Notes under the pieces: generated by a model
The model's input: the letters and a program-made list of their open reading frames with translations, nothing else
Database searches by the model: none
What the model was told of the DNA's origin: nothing
In this document: piece by piece, positions 47,195 to 57,563 of the stretch
Numbering within the stretch: position 1 is the stretch's first letter
Layout: every line of letters starts with the position of its first letter
Made by a program: the position numbers and the translations under genes
NCBI GenBank assembly: GCA_036925085.1
Contig: JAUPFP010000001.1
Coordinates: 13,781,854 to 13,845,853, forward strand
Source: Brachycybe producta
Lineage: Eukaryota; Arthropoda; Diplopoda; Playtdesmida; Andrognathidae
Reading direction: 5' to 3'
DNA length: 64,000 nucleotides

Positions 47195-48890
47195 TCTTTT
47201 TTTTATTTTGTGTAATATTTTTAATATTTTTAACTATTGTGTTTTTTATTTTAATTTTTTTAATTTTTATGTTTTGTTTTTAATTGGTGTTTTGTGAATA
47301 AAATGTTTTAAAAGTTTTTTTTTGGTTTTGGTATTCTTTGTTATTTTCCTTTTAGTTCTTTTTAAAGTTTTTAGGCTTTGGGTTTTTAATTGTTTTTTTT
47401 TCATTTTTAGTTTTTTAAAGTTTTTAAGCTTTTTTTAGTTTTGTTAATACTTTTTTATTTTACTTTTAGCTATTTTAAAGTTTTTAGGTTTTGTTTTTTA
47501 AATTGTTTTTGTTTTCATTTTTAGTTTTTTAGTTTTTCAAGTTTTGTTTTTTAATTGGTTTTTATGAATAAAATGTTTAAAAGTTTTTTAAGTTTTGTTA
47601 ATAATTTTTTATTTTACTTTCAGCTATTTTAAAGTTTTTAGGCTTTGTGTTTTTTAAATTGTTTTTTTTTTCATTTTTAGGTTTTTAGTTTTTTAAGTTT
47701 TGTTTTTTAATTGGTTTTTATGAATAAAATATTCAAAAGTTTTTTAGTTTTTTGTTTCACTGTTTAGTTTTTTTGGTTTTTAAAAGTTTTTTTAAATACT
47801 TTATAAATAGTATGTATTAAAACAGCTAACTAAAGCAATTCATAAGATTGGTTATTTTACATTTTTTTTGTTTCCATATTGATGCATTCTATAGCCTTGT
47901 TCTGTTGTCTATATTTTGTATAACCTTGTTCTATTTTCTTTATTTTGTTAGGTGTTGAAAAAGTAATTAAAACAACACCTAACAATAATTTGAGAGAGGG
48001 CAGAAGTTAGTAAAAGAGGAAATTAGAATAAAGCTAAAAAGAGAAAAAGGCAGAGCTAAAAAGAGAAACACTAAAAGAAAAGTAAAAAAAAAGAAAAAAT
48101 GAGTAAACAAAAAATGGCGGGAAACACACACACACTCATAGTAAACAGAGGCAAAAGGAGAAAGGGTGAAAAAGTAAAAGAAAAAACCCACCCACACATA
48201 AGAGAATGAAGGAAGCAAGAAGGAAGTCGGAAAAGGGGGAACACAAAAAAGAAACCCACCCACAATTGTAAAAGAGTAATAAAAAGTTTTAAAGAAAACA
48301 AGAGAGGGGGGAAATAGAAAGACAAAACCCACCCACACACACATTAGAAGGGTGAGTCCAGATGAGTGTACCAAGTTAAATAAAAACTTTTTTACAAAAT
48401 TAAATGTAATTAAAGAATGAAAAGGAAACATACTATAAAGTGTAATAGATAGATAAATGAAGTGGTTAATTAACCTGAGATAATCTGATTACCTAGTGAA
48501 GTGTAAAATAAGAGAAAAGTAAGTTAAACAATGAAAAGGTTTGAAATGTGACTCTTAAAGGAGAAAAACATATGGTTTATACTTCATATTTCCATGGTAA
48601 AAGACCACCTGTTTTACAAAATTATTACGTCACTATAGAAAGAAATAAGAAGAAGAAACCGATGGGAAAAATAGTGTAACCAGATACCTATTTACCATAC
48701 GTTCTCTTCTATATTCAAACAACAAAGTAATAAAAAGTTAAAGAAAAAGTAAAGCACACATGCCTTGATGGGTCAATCTTTTTCATCAGGATTGCTAGTT
48801 TAGAATAAAAAGATTAAAATTTTATCATAGAATTCACATATCAGCTTTTATCCTGAAATCTTCACAGCGAAGACTGACTATTGGCACTTG
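47195..48890. other. Low-complexity T-rich then A-rich stretch in Polinton
   Basis: 47,200-47,830 is T-rich with repeated 'tttttagttttttaaagtttttagg'. 48,000-48,430 is purine-rich with 'acccacccacac' repeated at about 48,187, 48,258 and 48,328. The phenylalanine-rich minus-strand frame across the second part (48,431-47,979) is explained by this composition. No gene is supported. Confidence 0.6.
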
Positions 48891-49045
48891 AACATCTTAC
48901 TTTCTACAAAAATCAGCACATCACAAATTCTTTTGCTGTGGTTGCTGTGAAAATCAACTCTTCACAATTTTTTTTTTGCTGTGGTTGCTGTTAATATCAA
49001 CACTTCACATTTTTTTTGCTGAGATTTCTGTTAAAATCAAGTGTT
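48890..49045. repeat. Tandem repeat, about 50 bp, three copies
   Basis: 'ttttgctgtggttgctgtgaaaatcaa' recurs with drift at about 48,930, 48,975 and 49,015, each followed by 'c(a/t)cttcaca'. It lies just upstream of the polymerase gene. Confidence 0.75.
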
Positions 49046-49089
49046 CATCAAAATTGATCATCTGCATCATTAAAAAACAACTCAACACA

Positions 49090-50807
49090 ATGCAGGATAA
49101 TCAAGATATCATTGGTGAGTGTATTTTACAACTTCCTTATACATTTCTACTATTTTTATTTGATGGAGAATTGTCCTTAGTGCTAGTTATAACATACACA
49201 TTTTCAAATTTCACAAAGTAGCCAATATCATTTCTTAGAAAAAATTGTCAAAACATATTGATAGACTTGACGGTAGAAACCGCAGTAACTGGCTGAAAAA
49301 CAAAAAGGAAAGCCGCACCAAAATCCCAACCTGCGAAACGTCAATCGAATGCAACCAGTGATGCAGGCCCATCTTCAGCTGTAGCGGAAGGTACGATCAA
49401 AGAATGGTTTGGACATCACTTCAGTAAATCGGAGGTGTAACGCGGAGGTGTTTTTGTTGCCAGCCACAGATACGCAAAAGCGAACAATCCCTATCTAAAT
49501 GATTACAATCCATCTAAGCCTAAATCTTATTTAGCCTATTGGGATTACAATTCTTTGTATGCTACGGCGATGTGCGAGCCCATGCCCATGAAAGATTTTT
49601 GTTGGTTAGATGAAAATGAGATCAAAACTTTTGACATTCATTCCATAAATTTAGATGACAAAGAGGGATACATATTAGAAGTGGATCTCGATTATCCCGC
49701 AGATTTACATTTTGATCATAGTGACTACCCTCTTTGTCCAGAAAGACTCGATATTCAACTCGATATGCTATCTCCTTATGCTAAAAACCTTCTAAAAAAA
49801 GTAAAAGGAAAAGAACCCAAAAACTACAAGACAAAGAAACTCGCACCAAATCTTTATCAAAAAAACATGTTATTCATGCTAGAAATTTACAATGTTACTT
49901 AAACCTGGGAATGAAATTAATCAAAATTCATCGTGTTCTTTTTTTTTACCCAAGGCAAGTGGTTAAAGCCCTATATAGAATTTAACATTGCCATGCAGAA
50001 ACTAGCAAAAGATGATTTCGAAAAAGACTTTTTCAACTTAATGAACAATGCAAATGCAGTCTTCGGGAAAACGATGGAAAATCAAAGAAAAAAAATTAAT
50101 TCCGAACTCGTTAATGAAAAAGAACGCTGTCAAAATTACTAAGTCGCGCAAATTTAGACTCATTTCACATTATCGATAAGAACCTCACTGTTTTTAAAAT
50201 GAAAAAATAGTCCATTTATTTTAACAAACCATTGTATACAGGTTTTACTGTGCTAGAAATATCGAATTTGTTCATGTATGAATTTTATTATTATGTTCTT
50301 CAGAACATAATAATAAAATTCATACAATTCAACATTCATTCAATCAAATTATCCCGGAAATAGATTTTGTTGTATACTGATACAGATAGTTTCATCATGC
50401 ATATTCAAACGAAAGATTTGTACTATGACATGCAGCGTTACCAATACCATTTGGATACGAGTGACTATCCAAAAAGTCACTTTCTGCACTCTCTTAAAAA
50501 CAAAAAAGTTATGGGAAAATTTAAAGATGAAATGAATAGTGAACCTATTTCGGAATTCGTGGCCCTAAAATCTAAAATGTATTCTGTACTGTTAAGTAGC
50601 CATAAGTATAAATGTAAAACTAAAAGTATTAAGAAACAGATTGTTAAATCTCACTTCAATCATGATATGTGCATTGAATCTTTGCATCAGTCTATTCCGA
50701 ATAGGGTGATTCAATGGCAAATCATGTCTAAAATGCATGACATTTACACTCTAGAAATGAACAAAACCTGTCTTACCGCATTCCATGATAAACATATTGA
50801 TAAATGA
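49090..50807 (+). pseudogene. Polinton DNA polymerase B (protein-primed type), deleted and frameshifted
   Basis: This enzyme would replicate the element from its termini. A first exon, ATG 49,090 to donor at 49,115, is plausible. The polymerase palm is recognisable: DYNSLYATAM (motif A, 49,543 on), EKDFFNLMNN and FGKTMENQRKK (motif B region, about 50,020-50,090), YTDTDS (motif C, 50,373-50,390), then a thumb-like part to 50,807. The N-terminal exonuclease half is missing: sequence jumps near 49,437 from a linker-like segment to GGVFVASHRYAKANNPY. Frames change near 49,880, 49,960 and 50,110, and a 48-bp palindrome sits at 50,277. It is about 500 codons against 1,000 or more normally, so it is not functional. 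Confidence 0.88.
50277..50324. repeat. Perfect 48-bp palindrome inside the polymerase gene
   Basis: Arms of 23 bp with a 2-base centre: TATGAATTTTATTATTATGTTCT, TC, then its exact reverse complement. It lies where polymerase sequence between a fingers/palm segment and motif C is expected, so it replaces or duplicates coding sequence. Confidence 0.92.
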
Positions 50808-50825
50808 AGAAATACGTATAATTTC

Positions 50826-51088
50826 TATGGAAGAATCGCCCCAAGATCGGGTCCCGCACTTCATTTTGGAATTGATGTTTTGGATGGTGTAATTGATTCC
50901 AGCTACAGGGGAGCTATTAATGTTCGGTTAATACATTTCGGAACATATGATTTTTCCATTAAAAAGGGGCTAGAATTGCGCAAATCATTTTTGAAAAAAT
51001 ATATCCCGATGTGGAATTTGCAGAGTGCGATGTTGAACTCCCGGCAAGCACCCGTGGTGAGCTTGGTTTCGGCTCTACGGGAAATTAA
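50826..51088 (+). pseudogene. dut: dUTPase remnant
   Basis: dUTPase hydrolyses dUTP to dUMP and keeps uracil out of new DNA. Four of five trimeric-dUTPase motifs are present in order: GRIAPRSG (motif 2, about 50,829), GVIDSSYRG (motif 3), RIAQIIFEK (motif 4) and [11 protein letters not shown] (motif 5, ending at the TAA at 51,086-51,088). Motif 1 (AGYDL-type) is absent, and a frame change lies in an A/G run near 50,965 between motifs 3 and 4. It follows the polymerase frame at once, so the N-terminus appears lost by deletion. It is a host or viral dUTPase gene captured by the Polinton and now broken. Confidence 0.82.
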
Positions 51089-51269
51089 GTATTTACTTGA
51101 TATAGTCCTATAAATGTTTATTCACGAATGTATCCATCCAATAATGTAACATATACCCATTTTAATATATTAACTTTATATAAATAATATAATAATATAT
51201 GTATTGAAAAGGTAAAGGGTAAATAAAAATGTAATTAAAAAGCATACAGTGGTAAATATTTTTTTTAGA
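51089..51269. other. Gap between convergent polymerase/dUTPase and capsid blocks
   Basis: AT-rich. Genes on the left read plus and those on the right read minus, so this is where two transcription units end. AATAAA-like words occur on both strands (for example 'taaataaaaatg', 51,221). No gene. Confidence 0.45.
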
Positions 51270-51696
51270 TTATAATTAATAAATGCGTGAACAATTTTAT
51301 CATTTCGTAAATAATTGTGTAGATGAAACACAGAAACGATACTTTTCATAGATACATTAGAATATCTTAAAATAGAATAGAAAATACAATATTGGCCACA
51401 TACGGCCGTTCTCGAATACACGCATTGTAAGTCCAGGAGAGACTGTTTCTCGTGATGAACTGATTTATCTCGTTCGGCATTGGCTTCATTCAGTAACTGT
51501 CAAAATATTCAGCCATTCCATTATTGAAATAAATAGCGATCCAGTGAGATCCAAGCTCCGTCCGTGCATCTAGACTAACGATATAAAGTATACGATTCAC
51601 TCTAAAAGGAAGTTGGTCCCGTGTGAATACACCGGCAAACACGAAATGCGTGGCTGGATGATGAAATAATAAATATTCCAGTTGACTAGAATCCAT
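51270..51696 (-). pseudogene. Adenain-like cysteine protease, broken
   Basis: It would cleave capsid precursors. The minus-strand ATG at 51,696 opens MDSSQLEYLLFHHP. SHWIAIYF carries the catalytic His and GMAEYFDSY the acidic residue. A stop at about 51,490 follows, then after a frame change near 51,420 comes AVCGQYCIF with the nucleophile Cys and a C-terminal helix (LRNDKIVHAFINY). The order His-Asp-Cys fits the C5/adenain family found in Polintons and adenoviruses. The gene starts one base from the end of the major capsid gene, which indicates one transcription block. Confidence 0.8.
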
Positions 51697-51697
51697 T

Positions 51698-53011
51698 CTA
51701 ATAATCTATGATAAAATTGCGATGATGATCCACTTCGATGATGGACTGGTAGATAGAATAAACAATGACATTCACCGTTGTGTTCAATGGATTTTTAAAT
51801 TTCATATTGAGACGTAAAGATCCATTTTTACTCAAGTTGAAATGGGATCCTGATAGAGAACTTTGATCATTGGTGAGATCGAAGGCATAAAGAGAATAGC
51901 CATTTTTAAATTCCTTGAACGTCACATCTACACCGTCTGTGCCATAATACTTGCGACACGAAGAAAATAGCTGCTGACAAAGATGACCGTATTCTTTTGA
52001 ACTGAAATTTGGACTGAACTGTATCCCCGGAAACTGGGTACCATCCACCTGTAGCTCGAGAAAACTAAGATCCTTGTAATGAAAATGAAAAGGATTCTTT
52101 TTTAAATTTCCAGCTCGTGCATCACTATCTACGCGTCCAATCATAACGAAACTCGGTAATATGCCATTACAAATGTTGATGTTAATATCATAGCCACCAC
52201 TGGGTTTGCTGAAAGAAGTGCATTTGATTTGATTGATGGGATAAATAAAATTAGTTTTCAATGACTGCTCAATATGCGTTTTAACGATAGATGCATTTGT
52301 TACCACTTTTCGTACATAGAGGGTAGCAGATCTAATATCCACTTTGTAATCATTTTTGTCACTATCTGGTTTCAGTAAACAAAAAGCATCTTTTTGACGA
52401 ATTAATTTTATGGAGAGATCGAGCATATTAGGTAAGAGCCGCCCCTGATGAAAAATATCTCCGCACATATCCATAATAGCACTCGCTTTTGATCTTTCGA
52501 AGCGTTGGGCTAATCCATCTGCTGGATCGGCGGTGGATGGTTTACGATCTTTAAACGCAGAGATGGTATCTTTGTAGAACATCTTGAGAGAAAAATAAGG
52601 TTTATTCCCGGTGTTTTCGCTGCATAGAAGGGTCGTTAAATAAGCTTTATATCCATAATCGTGATCGGTGGAACTAATAATCGTATGCCCGAGAGTAACC
52701 GTAATTTCACTAAAAAGTGAGTGAAAAAAACCATTTATAGGTGTGACTTTGCAAGTAGTGTCCAATGATTTTCCGTCTGCTTTTAAAATTCTTGCCTTCA
52801 CATTCAGGTAAATATCAGAAGAATCTATGTATTCATCAGCATTTCCCATGATATTGAACTCTATCGTATATTGGTTTTCGATACTGTTCACGGGATGGTA
52901 TTCCATAATGCAGTCATCCCGATTACTCATTTGTGTCGTGGGCACGGTAAAAATATCCAACTCACAACTCATTCCAGGCCCCGAGTCATGATGTAAGAGA
53001 AAGCCACTCAT
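51698..53011 (-). CDS. Polinton major capsid protein (double jelly-roll), intact ORF
   Basis: An uninterrupted 437-codon frame, the longest true ORF of the element. Relatives are often annotated as F54H12.2-like proteins in invertebrates and correspond to the Polinton major capsid protein, which is predicted to form trimers with two jelly-roll domains for an icosahedral shell. Landmarks: an N-terminal MSGFLLHHDSG, EYHPVNSIENQYTIEFNI early in jelly roll 1, GFFHSLFSEITVTLG, and near the C-terminus GYSLYAFDLTNDQS and SLRLNMKFKNPLNTTVNVIV. The last two are typical of the family's end. Neighbours are core-like and minor capsid genes upstream and the protease just downstream. Its openness, among broken neighbours, is notable. 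Confidence 0.9.
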   Translation of the reverse strand: MSGFLLHHDSGPGMSCELDIFTVPTTQMSNRDDCIMEYHPVNSIENQYTIEFNIMGNADEYIDSSDIYLNVKARILKADGKSLDTTCKVTPINGFFHSLFSEITVTLGHTIISSTDHDYGYKAYLTTLLCSENTGNKPYFSLKMFYKDTISAFKDRKPSTADPADGLAQRFERSKASAIMDMCGDIFHQGRLLPNMLDLSIKLIRQKDAFCLLKPDSDKNDYKVDIRSATLYVRKVVTNASIVKTHIEQSLKTNFIYPINQIKCTSFSKPSGGYDININICNGILPSFVMIGRVDSDARAGNLKKNPFHFHYKDLSFLELQVDGTQFPGIQFSPNFSSKEYGHLCQQLFSSCRKYYGTDGVDVTFKEFKNGYSLYAFDLTNDQSSLSGSHFNLSKNGSLRLNMKFKNPLNTTVNVIVYSIYQSIIEVDHHRNFIIDY

Positions 53012-53013
53012 GT

Positions 53014-53505
53014 TTATAGGAGATTCACGAAATTACCAGTTTTTCTTTTCTTTTGGCCAGAAGCTTTCTTTGCTCCGGTTTTCCTTTTCTTAGCGACTTT
53101 CTTCTTCGATGCTTTCCTTTTCACTGTACGCTTCGTACTGGCCACGACTCTTCTATTTGAAGATGTTTTAGTTGTTTTTTGGTGCTTAGCTCCGCCTGTC
53201 ATAGTCTTCAAAAATTCATGCCCAGCTTCCGTTCCACGTCTTTTTAAGGCACTTTTGAAAGATTCCCCCGCTTCAATATCGGATACAACGTTAGTTCCAG
53301 ACTTTAACAACTGCTTACTCGCTGAGAGGGCTCCTTTTTTCAAAAAAGGAATCACAAAATGTTATAACGAAGAAAAAAATCCGTATCCCCGCTGATATTG
53401 AGATCCTGCGAAGACGGGCAAAGAGGATCCAATTTGTTTGTGATAATTATAACATGGATCAGTCGCTGATCTGCAATGGTAAAGCACCCTCAATTGTGAA
53501 AAATG
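53014..53505 (-). pseudogene. Basic core-like Polinton protein with an early stop
   Basis: The open part (53,355-53,014, 113 codons) has FLKKGALSASKQLLKSG, DIEAGESFKSALKRRGTEAG and a long Lys/Arg/Ser-rich tail (KRTVKRKASKKKVAKKRKTG). This resembles DNA-condensing core proteins of adenovirus and Polinton type. Upstream the same frame continues through a TAA at about 53,365 into AGSQYQRGYGF, which is typical of the N-terminus of this family, so the gene is cut near codon 50. Role inferred: genome packing within the capsid. Confidence 0.7.
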
Positions 53506-53536
53506 GAACACATACGAAAATGAACTGTGGCTATCA

Positions 53537-54794
53537 CTACGTCTCCTCTGGTAAATAAAATTTTACGTATTTTACGTATTTACGTATTTTATGTATACCA
53601 TCACGTGATACTCTTTTGTACTGCAGTTGATTGTAGATTTTGGTAACTATCATTCCATCAGAATCTTGAAGATGAACGGGCCTCAATAAAGGGGAAAGCA
53701 TCTCCCCCACAGGCTGGTACTCGATACAGTCGATATACACGAATAAAGAATGAATATAACACTGAATATCCAAAAGAAAGTCGGCCACCCTAATAATGGG
53801 AAGTTCCGACGTATTGCTAAGATAGTCCTCTTGAAACCCGAGCATTCTTTGTATTTTTTCGGAGAATTGAATACTTGAATTGGGCTGAAAGATAACTTCT
53901 ACACGTGACGTTGTATTCCGATATTTGAACCAAGGATTCTTTTCACTATTTAATCTCGGATTCACAATATTCTCTATTCGTGTTTTGCTTTCTAACAACT
54001 GCTGATGATAATCTTTCATATTTTGTAGATCTTGTTTTGACTTGCCAAATTTTCTTTTTTTTCCTCATACGGGGATTTTAAAATATTGTAATTAAATTCA
54101 TTCGCTTCTTTTTGTAACCGAACCGGATTGATAAGTTTATCTTTGGCATCGTTATCATCTGCCTTCTTTTTTTTCTTCGTCCTGTAGTTTTTGTTGTAAG
54201 GCATTAAGAAGTCGCTGAATTGTTTCGTTCCGTTTTGCATCGGGCCTGGGTAGGAGTCCTTTTTGATGTAATTCTTTTTCGAGATCGGTTATTTTGTTTT
54301 GATATTCCATTTGACTGGTATTCTTATCCTTAACGAGATTCTGATAATTGGTGCGTGATTCCTCGCACGTTTTGAACATGATATCCACATTGTCCGCGGC
54401 TGTTTGCACACTGGCTCCTTCCGTTACCATATTTTTTTCCTTTGTCTATTTTAGATGTAGATTTGTCTATTTTTTTAATCAACTCATTTTTGTTCAACTG
54501 AATCGAAGGATGTCTCAAATGAGGGGGCCCGAAATATTCATCAATATGAGAGTTGATGGCATTCACGAGAAATCCGGGAGAATGGTACGCCCCGCTAGGA
54601 ACACTAATGTTGATGCTTAGGCTCCGATCCAGATCTCTGATAATAATTTTATCTTCCTTTTCATCCGCAATATTTAACCAGGTACGCGAAAAATAAATCT
54701 CAGCCAAAGCGACTTCGTAATCTCCAAAAATTTCGATGGGTTTTGGGAGTTTCACGGTGTAATTCGTTAAAGTGTTGTCCGGATAATATTTCAT
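53537..54794 (-). pseudogene. Polinton minor capsid protein (penton-like), frameshifted
   Basis: The N-terminal frame (54,794 on) starts MKYYPDNTLTNYTVKLPKPI, typical of the minor capsid protein, and includes YEVALAEIYFSRTW and GAYHSPGFLVNAINSHI. The C-terminal frame (54,019-53,537) has IQRMLGF, LFVYIDCIEYQPVGEM and LLRPVHLQD, also typical. Between them lies a Lys/Glu-rich helical segment of about 130 codons in changing frames (54,430, 54,240 and 54,019 mark the next starts). The frame changes fall in A-rich runs. The protein is thought to form the vertex of the particle. Confidence 0.82.
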
Positions 54795-54838
54795 ACTGTC
54801 ATAGTGTCATAGTGTCACGTAAAAGTCTTGAGGCTCGG

Positions 54839-55889
54839 TCATTTTTGAAGCTGTTTCAAATCTCCCACTTTAATCCAACTGTTGTGTTTATCGGAGTATC
54901 CTTTCCACTTCACCAAAAGTTGCCGGTGGCAACCCTTTCCTTTTTCTACCCTCCAAAAATCGCTATCTTTCTTGTCAATTTTTTGAAGTTCTTCCTCGTA
55001 AAACGTACCTTCTAATAGTTCCTCATCAATATCCACGATATGGTATACCGGAGGTATTCGGTCGATATGTGCCAAGATGGTGAAAATTTCGTCTGACCAA
55101 TTAGGTAAGTAACCTTTTTCGAAAGTTAGCTTCGTCTTGGAAATACGGACATGATCTCCTACTTTGAACTTGGGCAATCTACTATTGGCAGATGGAAACA
55201 GCCGTTTAAATACATCTTTTTCATTGGTAGATGAGACTTTCTCCGGGGCCATTCCAATGCTTCTATGACACGATGCATTGTATCCTTTCACCAGATGACT
55301 CAACTTATCAATGTACCGATAATTCCCCTTCGCTGTAAAATACCTCCACATGCGTGATTTCAAAGTTCTATTAAAACGTTCAACAACGGCGGCTTTGACT
55401 TCGTTAAAAGTGGTATGAAATCCAATACCATTTTCTTTGAGAAAGGTCTGAAAGTTCTTATTCAGGAATTCTTTACCCCTATCCGATTGAATTTTTCCCG
55501 GCTTCCTTCCATCTCGCAGAATAATTTTCGAAGCAGCGATCATTTCCTTTCCAGATTTTTGTTTTAATGGTTGAACCCAAGCATATTTTGAAAATACATC
55601 GATACAAGTTAAAAGATAGTTGTAACCCTTATTCTCGTTTTTGTATGACTGCATATCCACGAGATCCATCTGCCATACATCGTCTATTTTACTGACAAAT
55701 GTTCTATTTCTCGTAAATGTTCTTCTCAGTGGCTTATGTAAGGTGTAGGCATCTTGCGTTCGTAACCAGGCTTTCAATTTCACCCCGAGTAAATTTCTTT
55801 CCAGTTGCCGCATGAAGTCGATCCACACCCCCGAAAGACCCACTGGAGGATGGATCGTAATAAATTCTTTTGAGTTCTTTGTTTTTCAT
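54839..55889 (-). pseudogene. Polinton integrase with chromodomain, one frameshift
   Basis: A retrovirus-type integrase (rve) that would insert the element. The start at 55,889 gives KRIYYDPSSSGSFGGVDRL, the usual N-terminal box. The frame changes in a G-run near 55,785, after which 54,839-55,780 is open. Catalytic residues: D in WQMDLVDM, D in KIQSDRGKEF, E in AAVVERFNRTL. The C-terminal part has an SH3-like stretch (FKVGDHVRISK) and a chromodomain (QLLVKWKGYSDKHNSWI). The ATG overlaps the stop of the preceding gene (ATGA). Confidence 0.9.
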
Positions 55890-56472
55890 GATTCTTCCCA
55901 TACGGGGCTGTCAGATTCTTTGGTATCTGGATTATAATCCCATCGCTTGTCATTAGCTATTAGAGATCGAGGTACATTCATTTTTTCAGCTCTGTGTAAA
56001 TGGCTCCCATCCTGGGGGGTCGTATCTAGTTTTACTGATAACGAGATCTCTAATAAGGTCCAGGATATTGGTATTCGGCACGACTTGACCATCTATCAGA
56101 AGCTGATGCGATGAATTCCAACTTAATGGCCTTCTACCATCTTTTATCAAATTAAGAAGACGAACGGCCTTCTTCTGTTGTGTCTTCGGCAGTTGGTTAA
56201 CTATATCGCTGATACCTGATGAATGTTTTTCTTCAATGGGACTCGAAAAACCAAGGTCCTCTAATGTCACTTTTGTTACCTCTTTGGGTCTGTTCTCATA
56301 AATGGATTTATACCGGTGTTGTAATTGTCCTAGAAGTAGAACCTTATTGTAGTTATCCAAGTTTTCTTCTTCCAATGTCTCCTAAAGTACGTTGAACGGG
56401 CGTTTTATTTTCTTGTCTTTCTCATGAAGCTTCCCAAGATTCAGCGGGGATGATGATCATTTTCTCGGCCAT
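55886..56472 (-). pseudogene. Conserved Polinton protein of unknown function, broken
   Basis: Starts at the ATG at 56,472 with MAEKMIIIPAESW. A stop and frame change follow near 56,425-56,390. The main open frame (56,375-55,986) has LLGQLQHRYKSI, LLIDGQVVPNTNILDLIRDL and PPGWEPF. A second frame (to 55,886) has NVPRSLIANDKRWDY. This series of boxes is common to many animal Polintons, but the role is not known to me. It overlaps neighbours at both ends (16 nt upstream, ATGA with integrase). Confidence 0.65.
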
Positions 56473-56818
56473 GATGTTATTAAACCAGTTAACATCGACA
56501 ATACGGGAGAAATTAACAGCGGAAGCCAACCCCCTTTTTGTTTGACGAGAAAGTTTTTCTTCGACTTTGGAAATGCTTTCGTATTCACTAATTTATTCAG
56601 TATATGCCTATAGGGTTGTAACTTTCTTTTTTCATGTTCACTCAGTACAATGTTATAGAGTCCCCAATATTATACGCACAATCACACAAACACTGAATAA
56701 AATCCAAGTTGGAGTTCTTTAGAAGTTCTTTTTGAATTTGTGGATTACTTTCCACAGCTACGTGTAATCTGTGAATGTTATGATCGAGACGTGAAGGAAT
56801 TTTTTGACTTACTTTCAT
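56457..56818 (-). pseudogene. Small Polinton protein with hydrophobic C-terminus, frameshifted
   Basis: The ATG at 56,818 overlaps the ATPase stop (ATGA). The first frame has MKVSQKIPSRLDHNIHRLHV and FIQCLCDCAYNI. After a frame change near 56,655 it continues EHEKRKLQPYRHILNKLV and ends KQKGGWLPLLISPVLSMLTG. The basic region followed by GGWLPLL and a membrane-active hydrophobic tail is a recurring Polinton pattern. A role in particle entry or assembly is only inference. Confidence 0.6.
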
Positions 56819-57563
56819 CGTTGTTTAGGTAAAAATACAGCGGTATACTCTTCCGGAAATATATTCGTTCTGAGCCGAGAGTTGTCATCCGCATTCTGCG
56901 TGAGATCAATCATCAAGTAACTGTACGGATCACGAGTACTCTAGTTAAAGGCATCGATCATGAACTTGGTGTTACCAGGATACATCTGATGAGACAAATG
57001 AGCAATTTGAGATTTGTCTCGAGGGTTTTTAAAAAGAACCAGATAAGAAGCGTTCAAAGAAATGGTGTGCTGATACGGGTTCTTGTCAAACATATTTTGA
57101 GTAATAAATATAACACATTTCGATGATGCGAATTGCACGTAAAGAGCTGAGAAACACCCCTATCCACATCTTGAAACAGATCGTCGATCACAATAAGCTG
57201 GTTTCTATCGCATCTAAACGTCTTCATGTCGGGCAATCCTTTTAGAAATATTGCTCAAGTCCCATAAAGTGAATACCAGTCTTGATATTCAGAATAGTAC
57301 CATGTTACTCTTTCCGGTGGGGGCTTAATCATTCCCCTGGCATGATCCAAAATTTTCTTAACGAAGGTTGTTTTCATCCTAAATGGTGCCATCAACGGAA
57401 TGAAGGAACCCTCTTTTTCCATGATCGTTACAGAATCTTGCGCTAGTTGTATATTGGCAGGTACTTCCGTTTTAGTGGAAAACATGAATAGACATATTGC
57501 ATCATGGGTAGCCCCGTTAACACTTGTCACTTTCTTAAACCTAATGTTAATCTTTTGGAGCAT
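56815..57563 (-). pseudogene. Polinton packaging ATPase, degenerate P-loop and several breaks
   Basis: An A32/FtsK-like ATPase would pump DNA into the capsid. The minus-strand ATG at 57,563 is the first true ATG. The P-loop region reads MAPFRMKTTFVKKIL: the Lys-Thr is kept but the glycines of GxxxxGKT are lost. WYYSEYQDWY and NQLIVIDDLF (Walker B) follow, then TQNMFDKNPYQHTISLNASY and LVLFKNPRDK, both characteristic. There are stops at about 57,252 and 56,940 and a frame change near 57,135. The combined damage makes function very unlikely. Confidence 0.82.

Noticed and set aside
47979-48431. 150-codon Phe-rich minus-strand ORF in the Polinton
   Set aside because: It is the complement of an A-rich low-complexity stretch with 'cccaccc' repeats; no family features and no neighbours on that strand nearby.
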